From assembly GCA_050084515.1 (NCBI GenBank), contig CM114274.1, positions 21,452,001-21,516,000 of the forward strand: a stretch of 64,000 nucleotides of DNA. The letters are read 5' to 3'. The notes below the pieces were generated by a model. That model had not been told where the DNA came from. It saw only the letters and a list, made by a program, of their open reading frames with translations, and made no database searches. Of the stretch, positions 20,856 through 31,309 are shown in pieces. A program made the translations under genes and the position numbers. Each line of letters starts with the position of its first letter. Within the stretch, counting starts at the first letter, position 1. This stretch comes from Blasia pusilla (lineage: Eukaryota; Marchantiophyta; Marchantiopsida; Blasiales).

Positions 20856-22283
20856 GGGGGATGGTATTCTGACAGGAGAGAGTAAGAGAGGAGAGGAAGA
20901 GAGGAGAGTATGTCTTAAAAAAAAAAAGGCCAAATCCGCCTCCTCTCTTCAAAACTTTTTGACATATTTGAAATTTTTGTTTGCTTTAAAATTCAGGAAA
21001 TCTTTAGAAGAGAGTATTTAGTGGTCCACATTTGGCCCTAAAAAAACCTCCTCTTTCCAAGGGGCGAGAAAAAAGGAGACATCATAAGACCACCCTAAAC
21101 ATTTTTTCATCACTCTCCATGTGAGCCTAAGTTTCTTAACATTCCCTGTCTCGGTCAACAAAAAGCAGTGCCCTTGGTATTTTTGTTGGAGGACCACCAG
21201 GATGGGTACTCTCTTTTGCAGGATTGTTGCTGCTGCATCATGGCCTCTCCCAAATTGCCCCATAACCAACTTTCATCGGTTATGAATGGTGTCCGCTCAA
21301 GACCAACTTTCTGAAATGTGAACAAATCGGATCCTAAGGTGAGAAACCGAGAAGTCGCACCCTCCCAACCCGTAAGAAAGCTCACCATAAGAAAGGAAAG
21401 ATTTTTAGAAGTGATTTTCTTCCACCCCGCATCCACGACGATCTAACGGGTTGGGAATCCAAAATGGCAATCCGGCGGTAGTAGGAATCCGCACATCTTA
21501 GACAAGAAAAGAAGCCTACAACTGGTTGGATGAATGAAGGGGAACGAGCCAAAAGTCAAGAAGCGTGCCACAATGCGTCAGAAGTTGGTCTCACTGGGAT
21601 AGAGTCCGATCACTCAAGTGTCAACTTTGCCGGAATCCGGCCAGGTTTCGAAATGGTTAAAAAGTTGCGGTGGGCAAAAAGCAAAAAGTCGGAATCATAC
21701 GGGTTGCAGAATTGTAATTTTTAGTAGCTAAAAGAACACAATCCACAAGTCCAAAAACATATTCCAGCAAACTTTTACAAACACCATTATGGGTTGAAAA
21801 AATCTCGTCCTTTATTACCTCCGAAGGAACCTCGAAATGTACATTTCACCTAGTCTATGATTTCTTTACCTCGTCATCTACAAATTTACTCCTAACTCTC
21901 CTCGTGTGATGTACCAAAGGAATGTCCTGGGATTCAAGTGGCTCCTCCGGCCGATTGTAGACGGGGATCGAAAATGTTGGCGTCGAGAGCCTTGGCCCCC
22001 CCCTAGGTACACCATAACGGTCCCATGTAACCTGTCTCGAGTCCCACCGCCTTCCTCGGCAGTATACCTTGTACGCTATGCAATGTGACACCCATCCAGT
22101 ATCAATATCTGCTCCGTCCCCGGTACTACCATTATGGCAACCGCACAGGTAGAAGGAATCCAACACGTCTAAGAGAAGAAAAGAAGCCTACGCCTGCCTT
22201 AACGAGTTGAGGGGAAGGTGCCAAGGGAAGAAGCCCGCCAGACTGCCTCTTAAGTTGGACCAACAGGGAAAGGGTCCGATCAG

Positions 22284-22310
22284 GAAACCTGTCGGAATCA
22301 GACAGGTTGC
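22284..22310. repeat. Palindrome copy (left arm, unit C)
   Basis: Single diverged palindrome with GAATC centre, in the 3' flank of the left-arm MTase gene. Confidence 0.7.
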
Positions 22311-22657
22311 CTGGACGTGGTAAAAAGGGTGCAGTGGTCAAAAAGCGAAAAGTTGAAAGGAGGAGAAATCCAACGGGTTGCAGTGGTCATAAAGTGAAAG
22401 TTGCAAGCAGGAGAAATCCGACGGGTTGCAAAATAGAAGTCCGTGGAGTACATAGACGATCACATTCGAAAAGACAAAAAATGATCAACAAACATTTACA
22501 AGCACCACCATCGATCAAAAAAATCTTCTGCTTTATATCATCCGAAAAAAGCTCGGAATTGTACATTTGATCTATTCTATGAAATCTTTTGCCTCATTAT
22601 CAAAAAACTCCCTACTCCAAACGCTGCAGTCAACCTGGGTCGTTGAGTTCTTTGAAC

Positions 22658-22800
22658 TCACTCGTCATCGTCCGAGAGCTCTTGCAAAATCACTTTCGGC
22701 CTTGCCCTCCCGATTTTGGGAATCGTTGGAAGTGACGATGGAGTCACTACCAATAGTGGCTTTGGAACCAGAGCTCTCGGCTTTGGTGGAGAGTTGTACG
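22658..22800 (-). pseudogene. C-terminal tail of MTase-like gene (left arm)
   Basis: It encodes the tail YNSPPKPRA... to the acidic end SDDDE, matching the right-arm exon end at 25380-25521. The preceding 370 bp of that exon, including motif I, is absent. Instead a palindrome (22810-22836) abuts the resumed coding sequence. Confidence 0.75.
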
Positions 22801-22809
22801 CCCTAAACT

Positions 22810-22956
22810 GCAACCCGCTGGGGTCCGACGGGTTGCAGGTACACCGCGGTTTTCCTTGTATGTGGGAAAGATGCAACCCGTCGGAAACCGACGGGTTGCT
22901 CTCAGGCGAGCATGGGCTGCTCTAAGCCAGCAACCCGTCGCCTTCCGACGGGTTGC
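22810..22956. repeat. Three palindromes in the MTase-gene intron (left arm)
   Basis: Copies at 22810-22836, 22873-22899 and 22930-22956 (steps 63 and 57 bp) have well conserved outer arms. Their centres are GGGGTCC, GGAAACC and GCCTTCC, so none has GANTC. Confidence 0.9.
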
Positions 22957-23000
22957 TCACGGACAAAAAAAACCCAGATTGACTCTCATTATACACATCA

Positions 23001-24185
23001 CTAAAATATAATTGAAATTATAGTACCGGAATTGAGCCTTACCCGAATCTGACTCGTCGCGGATCGGAGTGGGTACTCATTTTTTATGATCCACGATTGT
23101 GCCGTCCTCCACTTTAGCGACCTCTTGACGCACTGGAGGTTGAAGAGCTCATCCTCGCTCCCTCTAGTCAATACCAAGAAGCAGCCCCTGTCACTCAGAT
23201 AGGCGTCTGCAAAGGAGAACAAAAGTGCAATCTGGTCATAAGAGAGCGGCACATTCCACTCAGGAACCTCCTCCGACGCATTCTCGCCCCAAAGTCGCAA
23301 CCCCGAGGGCAGATCGGCGATCAAGAGATCCACCGCAACCTCTTCGACCACTCCATTCACCGTCCAGGCAGCGTGCCCGTTTCGTTGGAGCTTCCGTCCC
23401 AGCGTTGTCAATTTTTTGATGGCTGGTGTCGACGCTTGAGAATTGAAGCTCTTCAGCTCTTCAGCTCATCCAGAAAAGGAGTGAACTGAAGGAGGACGCT
23501 TGTCCATGTCGTTGTTTGTCTGTGTCTTCCCAAGGATGATGGGTTGTATTCTCCTTGGGACAACCCAGGCACCTCTCGCTTCCGCTTCTCCCTAGCCTGG
23601 GGACGGCTTGTCGGGGTTTCTATGACCTCAGATTCTGGTGGCCTTTTTTTCGCCGAGGACCTGGTCCGACCCTCTCTCCCCGCTCGTGCGGACAATTCCG
23701 CCTCTGGCCTTGAATCTTCAGCCTCTCTTTGGGAAGACTCGGCCTCTGAAATTTTCCCTCCCCTCGCCTTGCCTTTGAGACCCGCTGTGGATTTGTCTTT
23801 GGCTGTGCGGACCTTGGAGGCCAACTCAGTTGTCTCGTGGGCCTGCTCTTCTGCATCTCCTCCGAAGAAGTCTTCATGCTGGACGAAATTGGGGATGTCG
23901 TCTTGTCTTGAGGCCACTGCATCATGAAGCACTCATAAGTCCTTATCCGTGATGTCTTCAGGGTTGTTGAAGTTGAGCCAAATGGGGCAATTCTCCACCT
24001 CCCAATCAGACATGTGCTGCCCCATCTCCACGTCGTACATGGAGAATGTCTCTGCATCCGGCGGCGAAGCCCACAATTTCAAGGCTACCGGTAATTTTTC
24101 CCACGTACCTGCATTCTTACACTGGATGAGGTACCTGAAGACCATCCGTTGGGCAGCTTTTAGTCGAACAGAATTGGCCGTCTAA
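23001..24185 (-). pseudogene. ParB-methyltransferase gene, middle and MTase motif IV part (left arm)
   Basis: The minus strand continues the unit A protein: MVFRYLIQCKNAGTW, WEVENCPIWL and the PPESEV segment. It then runs on into IETPTSRPQ and the MTase-like block VAVDLLIADLPSGLRLW, YLSDRGCFLVLTRG and SWIIKNEYPL. DLPS occupies the position of the DPPY catalytic motif IV of beta-class N6/N4 DNA methyltransferases; the hydrophobic strand before it and the later strand order fit that fold. A TGA near 23937 and a small shift near 23460 break the frame. The donor ggtaag follows QIR near 23035. This region proves that the ParB-like gene and the MTase domain belong to one protein. Confidence 0.72.
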
Positions 24186-24190
24186 CAGAA

Positions 24191-25521
24191 TTGGCCGTCT
24201 GCTCCTGTAGTCGCTTCATAGAGACCCCAACAAGCCGACCGCAGACTCAGGAGAAGCGGAAGCAAGAGGCGCTAGGGTTGTCCCAAGGAGAATACAGTCC
24301 ATCATCCTTGGGAAGACATAGAGAAACAACGACCCGGACAAGCGTCCTCCTTCAGTTCACGAATTTACTGGATGAGCTGAAAAGTTTCAGTTCTCAAGCG
24401 TCGACACCCGCCATCGACAAATTGACAACACTGGGACGGAAGCTTCAACGAAATGGGCACGCTCCTTGGACGGTCAATGGAGTGGTCGAAGAGGTGGCAG
24501 TGGATCTATTGATCATTGATTTGCCCTCGGGGTTGCGATTGTGGGACGAGAATCCTTCGGACGGGGTCTAGACTGGAATGTTCCCCTTTCTTATGACCAG
24601 ATTACGCTCTTGTTTTCCTTTACGGACGCTTATCTGAGTGATAGGGGCTGCTTCTTAAATTTGACTAGAGGGAGCAAGGACGAGCTTTTCAACCTCCAAT
24701 GCGTCAAGAGGTCGCTGAAGTGGAGGACGGCGCAATCGTGGATCATCAAGAACGAGTATCCACTCCAATCCGCGACGAGTCAAATTCGGGTAAGGCTCTA
24801 TTCCTGTCTCCAGATTGTATTTCTCCCACATGTTATTTTTGTCCGTGAGCAACCCATCGGAAGGCGACAGGTTGCTCCAATGTTAGTATTTAAAAGAAGT
24901 TCTCTAGGGTCATTTCAAGTTCTTTGGTGACGTGTTGCACATTATGTCACCATATTGAGAGTAGACCAGTGGCCAAGTTGCTGACATTGTTTCCAACGTG
25001 CTTCTTTATAGATGGACCACTCCTATGTTTATTGCTTCGTTCGGCCCGAGCACAACTTCCAGGTGTTCAAGATCTTGGATCCTGTGGATCCATGCTCAGA
25101 TGGGTATAGCTTAGATAGTTTATACAATTCCCCCGGAATTTACATGCAAGACGGTACCCCACTACTTGGAGGAAGGGAAAAGTCGCCAGCCCTAATGCAA
25201 ACGCTCATCGAGCTCTGCTCAAGGCCGGGTGACTTGGTGTTCGACTTAGTGGGCCTTTCAGGGGCGAGTATCAAAGGCGCGTGGCAGAGTGGCAGGAACA
25301 TTCTCTGCCTTGAGGGAAGGCAGGAACTGTTTGAACTTTGCAAGGAGGTAAAGGCAAATTACGAGAGGCTCGTTGGGGCATACAACTCTCCACCGAAGCC
25401 GAGAGCTCCGGTTCTAGACCCACCATTGGTAGTGACACCATCGTCACTTCCAACAGTTCTGAAAATCGGGAGGGCAAGGCCGAAAGTAATTTTGCAAGAG
25501 CTCTCAGACGATGACGAGTGA
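24191..25521 (+). pseudogene. DNA N6/N4-methyltransferase-like domain gene (right arm)
   Basis: Exon 24191-24789 (donor gtaagg) and exon 25012-25521 (acceptor ttatag), with one palindrome in the intron (24849-24875). Exon 1 carries motif IV-like VDLLIIDLPSG and a 1-nt frameshift near 24570. Exon 2 encodes a 169-codon frame with PALMQTLIELCSRPGDLVFDLVGLSGASIKGAWQSGRN split over two motifs: motif X-like (PALMQTLIE) and motif I-like (GDLVFDLVGLSG, normally DPFxGSG), then CLEGRQELF. Order IV then X-I is that of beta-class amino-MTases such as the CcrM/HinfI group. Canonical residues are altered at both motifs, so activity is uncertain. It ends SDDDE then TGA at 25519. Confidence 0.72.
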
Positions 25522-25605
25522 GTTCAAAGAACTCAAGGACCCATCTTGAGTGCAGCGTTTGGAGTAGGGAGTTATTTGATGATGAGGCAAAAGATTTCAT
25601 AGAAT

Positions 25606-26965
25606 AGATCAAATGTACAGTTCCGAGCTTCTTTCGGATGTAATAAAGGAGAAGATTTTTTCAAACGATGGTGGTGTTTCTTAAAGTTTGCTGAATATCT
25701 TTTATATCTTTTGGAATGTGATCGTCTATGTACTCCGCGGACTTCTATTTTGCAACCCGTCGGATTTCCACAGCTTGCAACTTTTCACTTTTTGACCACC
25801 ACACCTTTTTAACCACTTCCCGGCAACCTGTCGGATTCCGACAGGTTGCCTCATCGGACTCTTTCCCTGTTGGTCCAACTTGAGAGGCAGTCTGGCGGGC
25901 TTCTTCACTTTGGCACCTTCCCCTAGTATCGTAAAAGAAGGCGTAGGCTTCTTTTACGATACTCATACGTGTTGGATTCCTACTACCTATGGGATTGCCA
26001 TCATGGTATTACCAAGGACAGAGCACATATTGATACTAGATGGATGTCACCTTGCAGAGCATACAAGATTTACTGCCGAGGAAGGCGGTGGGACTCAAAT
26101 CAGGTTACATGGGACCGTTATGGTCTACCAAGGGGGGGCCAAGGCTCTCGAATTCGCCAACATTTTCGATCCCCGTCTACAATGAGCCAGAGGAGCCACT
26201 TGTATCCCAGGACATTCCTTTTGTACAGGAACCTAGGAGAGTTAGGAGTCAATTTGTAGATGACCAGGCTGAAGAAATCATAGACTAGATCAAATGTACA
26301 TTTTCGAGGTTCCTTCGGAGGTAATAAAGGACGAGATTTTTTCAACCGATAATGGTGTTTGTAAAAGTTTGCTGGAAATTTTTTTTGGACTTGTGGATTG
26401 TGTTCTTTTAGCTACTCAGAATTACAATTTTGCAACCCGTATGATTCCGGAGGGTTGCAACTTTAAGCTTTTTGCCCACTACAACTTTTTAACCATTTCC
26501 AGGCAAGCTGTCGGATTCCGACAGGTTGGCTGCTTGGGTGATCGGACTCTTTCCCTGTGAGACCAACTTCTGACGCATTGTGGCGGGCTTCTTAACTTTT
26601 GGCTCGTTCCCCTACATTCGTCAAACCAGTTGAAGGCTTCTTTTCTTGTCTAAGATGTGTAGGATTCCTACTACCTGTCGGATTGCCATTTCGGATTCCC
26701 AACCCGTGGGATTTTCGTGGGTGCAGGGTGGAAGGGAATAACTTATCAAAATCTTTCCTTTCCTATGGTGAGCTTGCTTGCAAGGGGTGTAAGCCATCTG
26801 ATTCCGATGGGTTGCAAGAGTTGCAACCTATAAAGTTCCGACGGGTTGGGAGGATCTGAATGAAGCAACATCACTTCCTCTTTAATCCAGACAGCTAACA
26901 ATCTTTTGGTTCAATTATCGTCTCATGTGTTCACATTTCACAAAGTTGGTCTTGACCATACACCA
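25606..26965. repeat. 680-bp tandem duplication in the right arm 3' flank
   Basis: Blocks repeat with a constant 680-bp offset: agatcaaatgtac at 25606 and about 26286, and palindromes at 25752/26432 and 25823/26503. The left arm shows the inverse counterparts (about 21840 and 22560), so the duplication predates the inverted duplication. Further palindromes at 26789 and 26823. No gene is seen. Confidence 0.75.
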
Positions 26966-27415
26966 CTCATAACCAACAGAAAGTTGGTTATGAGGCAATT
27001 CAGGGAAGACCATGATGCAGGCAACAATCCTTGCAAAAAGAGAGGTTGGCATCGTACTGATGCGCATCCGGGTGGTCCTCCAACAAAAATACCCATGGGC
27101 ACTGCTTATTGTAGACCGAGATAGGCAATGTTAAGAAACTTAGTCTCACATGGAGAGTGATGGAAAAGTGTTTGTAGTGGTCTTGTGATGTCTACTTTTT
27201 TTTCGCCCCCCTAGAAAAAGGAGGTTTCTTTAGGGCCAAATGTGGACCATTACCTACTCTCTTCTAAAGATTTCATGAATTTGAAAGCAAATATTTTTTT
27301 CCAAATATGTCAAAAAGTTTTGAAGAGAGGAGGCGGATTTGGCCCTTTTTTTTTAAGAGAGACTCTCCTCTCTTCCTCTCCTCTCTTACTCTCTCCTGCC
27401 AGAATACCAGCCCCC
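26966..27415. repeat. Subterminal region and terminal inverted repeat, right end of unit C
   Basis: Inverse copy of 20856-21300 (shared blocks include gttttgaagagagg and tcttctaaagatttcatga). It ends in the pyrimidine tract and CCAGAATACCAGCCCCC. The same terminus closes unit B at 59288. Confidence 0.85.
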
Positions 27416-27640
27416 CTTTCAGAACTAAATCTGTCATGGTAGTTTACTCACTGTCTAACAGCTTTCCTACGCTTCTTCCTAATTATCTTCTAGAATTCCA
27501 AAACTACAAGACTCAACTCTCATCTTTACTCTAGCCCAATAGGATCCACATTTAGTTCCGCACCTCAGAAACAATGAAAGAAGACTCTTCTTCTACATCG
27601 AAGAGTAGAAAGAACTCAGAAGTAGTACAAGCTTCCAAAA
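27416..27640. repeat. Inverted gypsy LTR fragment flanking unit C
   Basis: Begins CTTTCAGAA and matches the reverse complement of the LTR at about 36900-36975 (AACTAAATCTGTC..., CTAACAG-tTTCCTAC). It is the piece of LTR that would lie on the other side of the unit A insertion site. Confidence 0.6.
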
Positions 27641-28646
27641 GTAAAAGACTCATCAGCTTGGATCATCCCCCAACAAAACTCCTTACACTCTCACCAAGAC
27701 TGCCAATCAACTCAAGATACACGAGACAACATTGAGGAGTTCAAGATACACGGGAAAACGATGATCCCTTCTTCTACTAATTGCGTTTTAAATAGTATTT
27801 ACAGTTGCGATTGGTCTTCCTGTTCTACTCTAGATTTCTAACTGCTTATCCTAACGCTTTGATTCCAATTCTCCAACCCTCCATCTTCCTAAGACTATTC
27901 ATTGTCTTGGCGTTTCCTTTCCACTCACTTTTAAACGGCTGTAATTGCCGCGACTTTCCCTTTTCTGGCTTCCAAAATTGCCGCGACGGTTAAGTCTTCA
28001 CAATCTTTGCGCTCTTAGCCATTCTTTGTAAAAGACTCTTCCTAGTCTTTATAGTCTTTCTCTTTCCTATCCTATCTTCGCGGGAAGACTCCTATCCCTT
28101 TGCCGTGGCAAAGAGTTCTTATTTCAGCTTTCTCCTTGGGATTCTTGTGATACCCACAATTTTGTAATCTTGAAGAATATATCTTTCTATTCAACGAAGA
28201 CTCTTGTATATTATGATTTTGATTATGATTATTTATTATTATGAAGAAGAATAAGTAATCACGAAGCTCTTGGGACAAGGCAGAGAGATGGAAGATCAAG
28301 GATTTGCCTTAGAGGAGAGGAAAACGCACTATTCTCTTAGCTTTTCCTATGATCCCTGTGAATCCGCAAGACAAAACTGTTATAACTACCAATTTGATAC
28401 AAAGGTTCGCGCCCTTTCCTAGTCTAACTGTTTTAACATGTGTCTCTTGAAATCAGAGTCCTTCTTAGCTTTGCTTCGTTGGACTTCAGGAGGACGAAGT
28501 ACTCCATGCTTCGTTCTTATTTCCTGTGCTTCATACTTCGTGCTTCGTTAAAGAGCGAAGTACTTCGTTCTTCTTTTCTTCAAGATGCTTCGTTATGTAG
28601 CGAAGCACTTTGAAGACAGAGCTTCATACATCTTGATTAGGCTTCG
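27641..28646. repeat. No gene; CTTCGTT-rich simple sequence near the right edge
   Basis: 27641-28440 is A/T- and pyrimidine-rich with no motif I recognise, possibly degraded LTR. From about 28470 to 28665 the hexa/heptamer GCTTCGTT recurs many times in direct and inverse form (cgaagcac, gcgaagtac), a cryptic simple repeat. Confidence 0.5.
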
Positions 28647-29677
28647 TTAAGCTTCGTTCTGAGTCTGAAATGCTTGCTCTTGATCATCTCCCCACAACCA
28701 AACCTGATCAAGTCTCGTCAACAAGGTCAAAGACTTTGCGATCGCACTAAAACCCTTGACATACCGTCGATAGAAGTTTGCCAGTCCAAGAAACGCTCGA
28801 ACTCCACTCACATCTTTAGGGTGTGGAATCTGCGCAATAGCCTCCACCTTTGTCTGCTAAACGCCTAACCCACTCGAGTATATGGTGTGTCCCAAATACT
28901 CAATCTGCTCCTGAAAGAATCTGCACTTGCTTGGATGTAACTTCACTCCATGTAACTGCAATCGCTGAAACACCTCCTCCTAGTGTCGCTCATGGTCCTC
29001 AACCGTGGAACTAAAGATAAGAATGTCATCTATGTAACATCGTACAAAATCTAAGCCAGCCATGAGCCTATCCATCACTCTTTGAAACTCTGCAGGCGCG
29101 TTCTTCGACCCAAATGGTAAGAACCGCCACTGATACAAGAAATCTCTCCCGAACCGATCTATCCCCCAGAATGTTGTCTTCTCCCTGTCCTCCAACCTGA
29201 TAGGAAGCTGATGATAGCCAACACGGAGATCTAAAGTACTGAAGATCTTTGCATGCCCTACCGCATGAAAGATCTCCTTAGGAGTAGGCATGGCGTACCG
29301 ATCTGACCTCGTCTGTCGGTTGATAGGACGGTAATCTCCACACATCTGCCTATCCGTCCAAATGCCATACATACCCTTCTTTGCTGGCATGACTATGGCA
29401 GATGCATACTCCCCATGTGATAACTCCACAAGTCCTGCCTCCAACAAGTCTTGATTTCTGCTCTGAATCAAGGCTCGCTCCATATCAAAATACCTATAGG
29501 ATCGACGAAAGATCGATGTATCACTAGCCAACTCAATCCGTATCCCGGGACCTTCAGCGTACCCAAGTCTCTCATACTCAAGGCAAAACAACTAACATGC
29601 CCTCTCAAAAACCTATGAACTCGCCGTCGCTCTCCTCCTATCAACTTGAGACCTATCACAGGCTTCCAAGTCTCCAT
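28647..29677 (-). pseudogene. Ty3/gypsy reverse transcriptase (DNMT-gypsy copy 2)
   Basis: Minus-strand RT close to the copy at 2470-3261: MCGDYRPINRQT, TLDLRVGYHQLPI, FLPFGSKNAPAEFQRVM and the catalytic CYIDDILIF. The connection to RNase H follows (VRAFLGLANFYRRYVKGF, 28647-28847). Stops at about 28978 and 28866 interrupt it. The start region at 29468-29677 (METWKPVIGLKL) is in another frame. Homology ends at 28640; RNase H and integrase are absent. Confidence 0.88.
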
Positions 29678-30030
29678 CGTGACCTCACTCGAGAGGACGC
29701 AACCTCTGGCTTTGGTTGCTATGTAGCAACCCTAGCCACCTCCACAATAACCACTCCACTCTGACCTCCTACACCATGCTCCACATCCAAAAAATGAACT
29801 TGTGCTACTCTGGCCGCCTTCGCACTCTCTGCTCAAATGACGTCCCAGGAAGTCCATAGGTGCCTATCTCTCATGGTCCCACCCCCAGCCAATGCCTGTA
29901 CAGACCGTGTAGGCAATGGTCCAACTCGTGGACGTGACGACATGGATGACACTTGCATCCGTCTCTGCTTAGCCATACCTAGGCTGACTATCCATGTGAG
30001 ACAGTTGAAGTCCATTGCCTGCCCCAACAC
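29678..30030 (-). pseudogene. DNMT C-terminal motif and linker to RT (copy 2)
   Basis: It opens with VLGQAMDFNCLTWIVSLGM, the motif X-like segment that closes the DNMT domain in copies 1 and 3. An in-frame stop (30031-30033) separates it from the body of the domain. The remainder is a poorly conserved linker leading into RT. Confidence 0.6.
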
Positions 30031-31257
30031 CTATCTCCGGGATGCCTGAGTCATACCTGGCACCTCCGTAGTACCCGTAGCAAACCTCATGGCGTGCTTG
30101 CGCTCATCTGGTGTAGGCTCCTCTAATGCTCGGATCACCTCATCCAAAATCATGCCTGGCCCTCCTTGACGAAAGGTATGGGATGTTGCGAAGCTCACCA
30201 ACGTCCGTAAGGCTGCCCTTAACTCCCCCACCCTATTGGCCATCGCCAACGGTGGTCTATCATCCCAAGTCACCACTTGAGATCGACGCCATGAGCCCAA
30301 AATAGCATCCACTGTGAGATGTGGTGCTCTTTGGACTCCATCGTATGCTTGACTCAGTACCTCTGATGGTATCAGGTTCGTCCACCATAATCGTGGACGA
30401 TGGGCATGTGATCCAACTCTCGCTGCATCTAGCCCCACACCGGGTCCCAACCAGGACCTCACCTGATGCACACTCGTCATCACACGTGCACGAGTGTCTC
30501 CCAACAACGGCACGTTCTCCAAAATGTACGATGGAGAACATGTTTGACTCTCCTGCAAGTGTCGTACTACTCGCAACATCTCCCAAAACATCCCTGACCT
30601 CGGATCTTGCAATCCAAATCCTCGGCCAGTTGATGAATGACCCTGACATGGCCATCCAGCAATCACCAAATGAATGGTGCCAACTCTATCCAGATCCTGC
30701 GCCCCTACCAAAGAGATGTCGGCGGGTAGTGTATGCTGATATCCCCATACTACAAATACCAACAACAACTCAAAATACCTCAGGACCAATCTTGCTATGT
30801 GAAGTAATGACACTCGCTGCGCGGTCTCATCTCTCTCCACATAAAGGTACTCATGCACCCGTATGCCCGCCTGCAATACTCCAGCCAATCCGGTGCTAAT
30901 CCCTCCGAAGAGATCTAACATCCTAACACCCTCCTCTAAACACTGCCATACAATGGGTATGGTATCCAATGGGGTCAACGTCTCCACTCCAAGGGCCCGA
31001 TCGCCACATGACTCTCGCTGCCCCGGGATAAAAGCATGACTCCACGCCTGCCTCACGAGGTTGTCGTCACTCCTTTGTCGCTCTCGAGTCGTACCCCACA
31101 ATGGTGAAGAGGTCTTGCCAACATGGGAAGACATACCTGCCATGGCCTGTCTCTCTGTGGGACTATCCGCTACTGGGACATCCCCTGCATGTGCATTCCT
31201 CTCCAACAACTCTCCGGGCCAGCTAACACTACTTGTGAAAGCTGCCAACGTGGTCAC
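30031..31257 (-). CDS. C5 cytosine DNA methyltransferase domain of gypsy pol (copy 2, best preserved)
   Basis: A 408-codon open frame. C5-MTase motifs: I MLDLFGGISTGL (113-124), II YLYVERDE (E141), IV IAGWPCQGHS with catalytic Cys204, VI ILENVP (E247-V249) and VIII-like AHRPRLWW (285-292), ending ASRR at the stop. In copy 1 the equivalent reads on into a motif X-like LGQAMD segment; here a single TAG intervenes, with that segment directly downstream. The order DNMT-RT and shared N-terminal patch TPLDTIPIVWQ show that it is a fixed part of the element. C5-DNMTs inside retrotransposons have been reported from charophytes and dinoflagellates (de Mendoza et al. 2018, from memory). No gag is left in this copy. 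Confidence 0.85.
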   Translation of the reverse strand: MTTLAAFTSSVSWPGELLERNAHAGDVPVADSPTERQAMAGMSSHVGKTSSPLWGTTRERQRSDDNLVRQAWSHAFIPGQRESCGDRALGVETLTPLDTIPIVWQCLEEGVRMLDLFGGISTGLAGVLQAGIRVHEYLYVERDETAQRVSLLHIARLVLRYFELLLVFVVWGYQHTLPADISLVGAQDLDRVGTIHLVIAGWPCQGHSSTGRGFGLQDPRSGMFWEMLRVVRHLQESQTCSPSYILENVPLLGDTRARVMTSVHQVRSWLGPGVGLDAARVGSHAHRPRLWWTNLIPSEVLSQAYDGVQRAPHLTVDAILGSWRRSQVVTWDDRPPLAMANRVGELRAALRTLVSFATSHTFRQGGPGMILDEVIRALEEPTPDERKHAMRFATGTTEVPGMTQASRR

Positions 31258-31309
31258 AGACTCACCTCGTGATCAACCACCTCGTCTCGCAAACAACATA
31301 GGTTACTGA

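Larger units (their letters stand above)
20856..27415. mobile_element. MULE-derived giant inverted repeat (unit C)
   Basis: Both ends carry the same terminus, reading inward GGGGG[A/C]TGGTATTCTG[A/G]CAGG followed by a purine tract. The arms are about 3.3 kb and meet near 24186. Both arms encode the C-terminal part of the ParB-methyltransferase gene in opposite orientation and share its 3' flank. The arms differ by deletions: the left lacks the MTase motif I exon, the right lacks the segment equivalent to 23480-24185. No transposase is present, so it would be non-autonomous. The flanks (ttgtcatgg left, ctttcagaa right) are not duplicates of each other. Confidence 0.8.

Noticed and set aside
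21855-22166. Frames at 21855-22166 (-) and 25969-26288 (+) as a conserved gene
   Set aside because: They are inverse copies of the 3' flank of the MTase gene; similarity is explained by the inverted repeat, and the frames have no motif.
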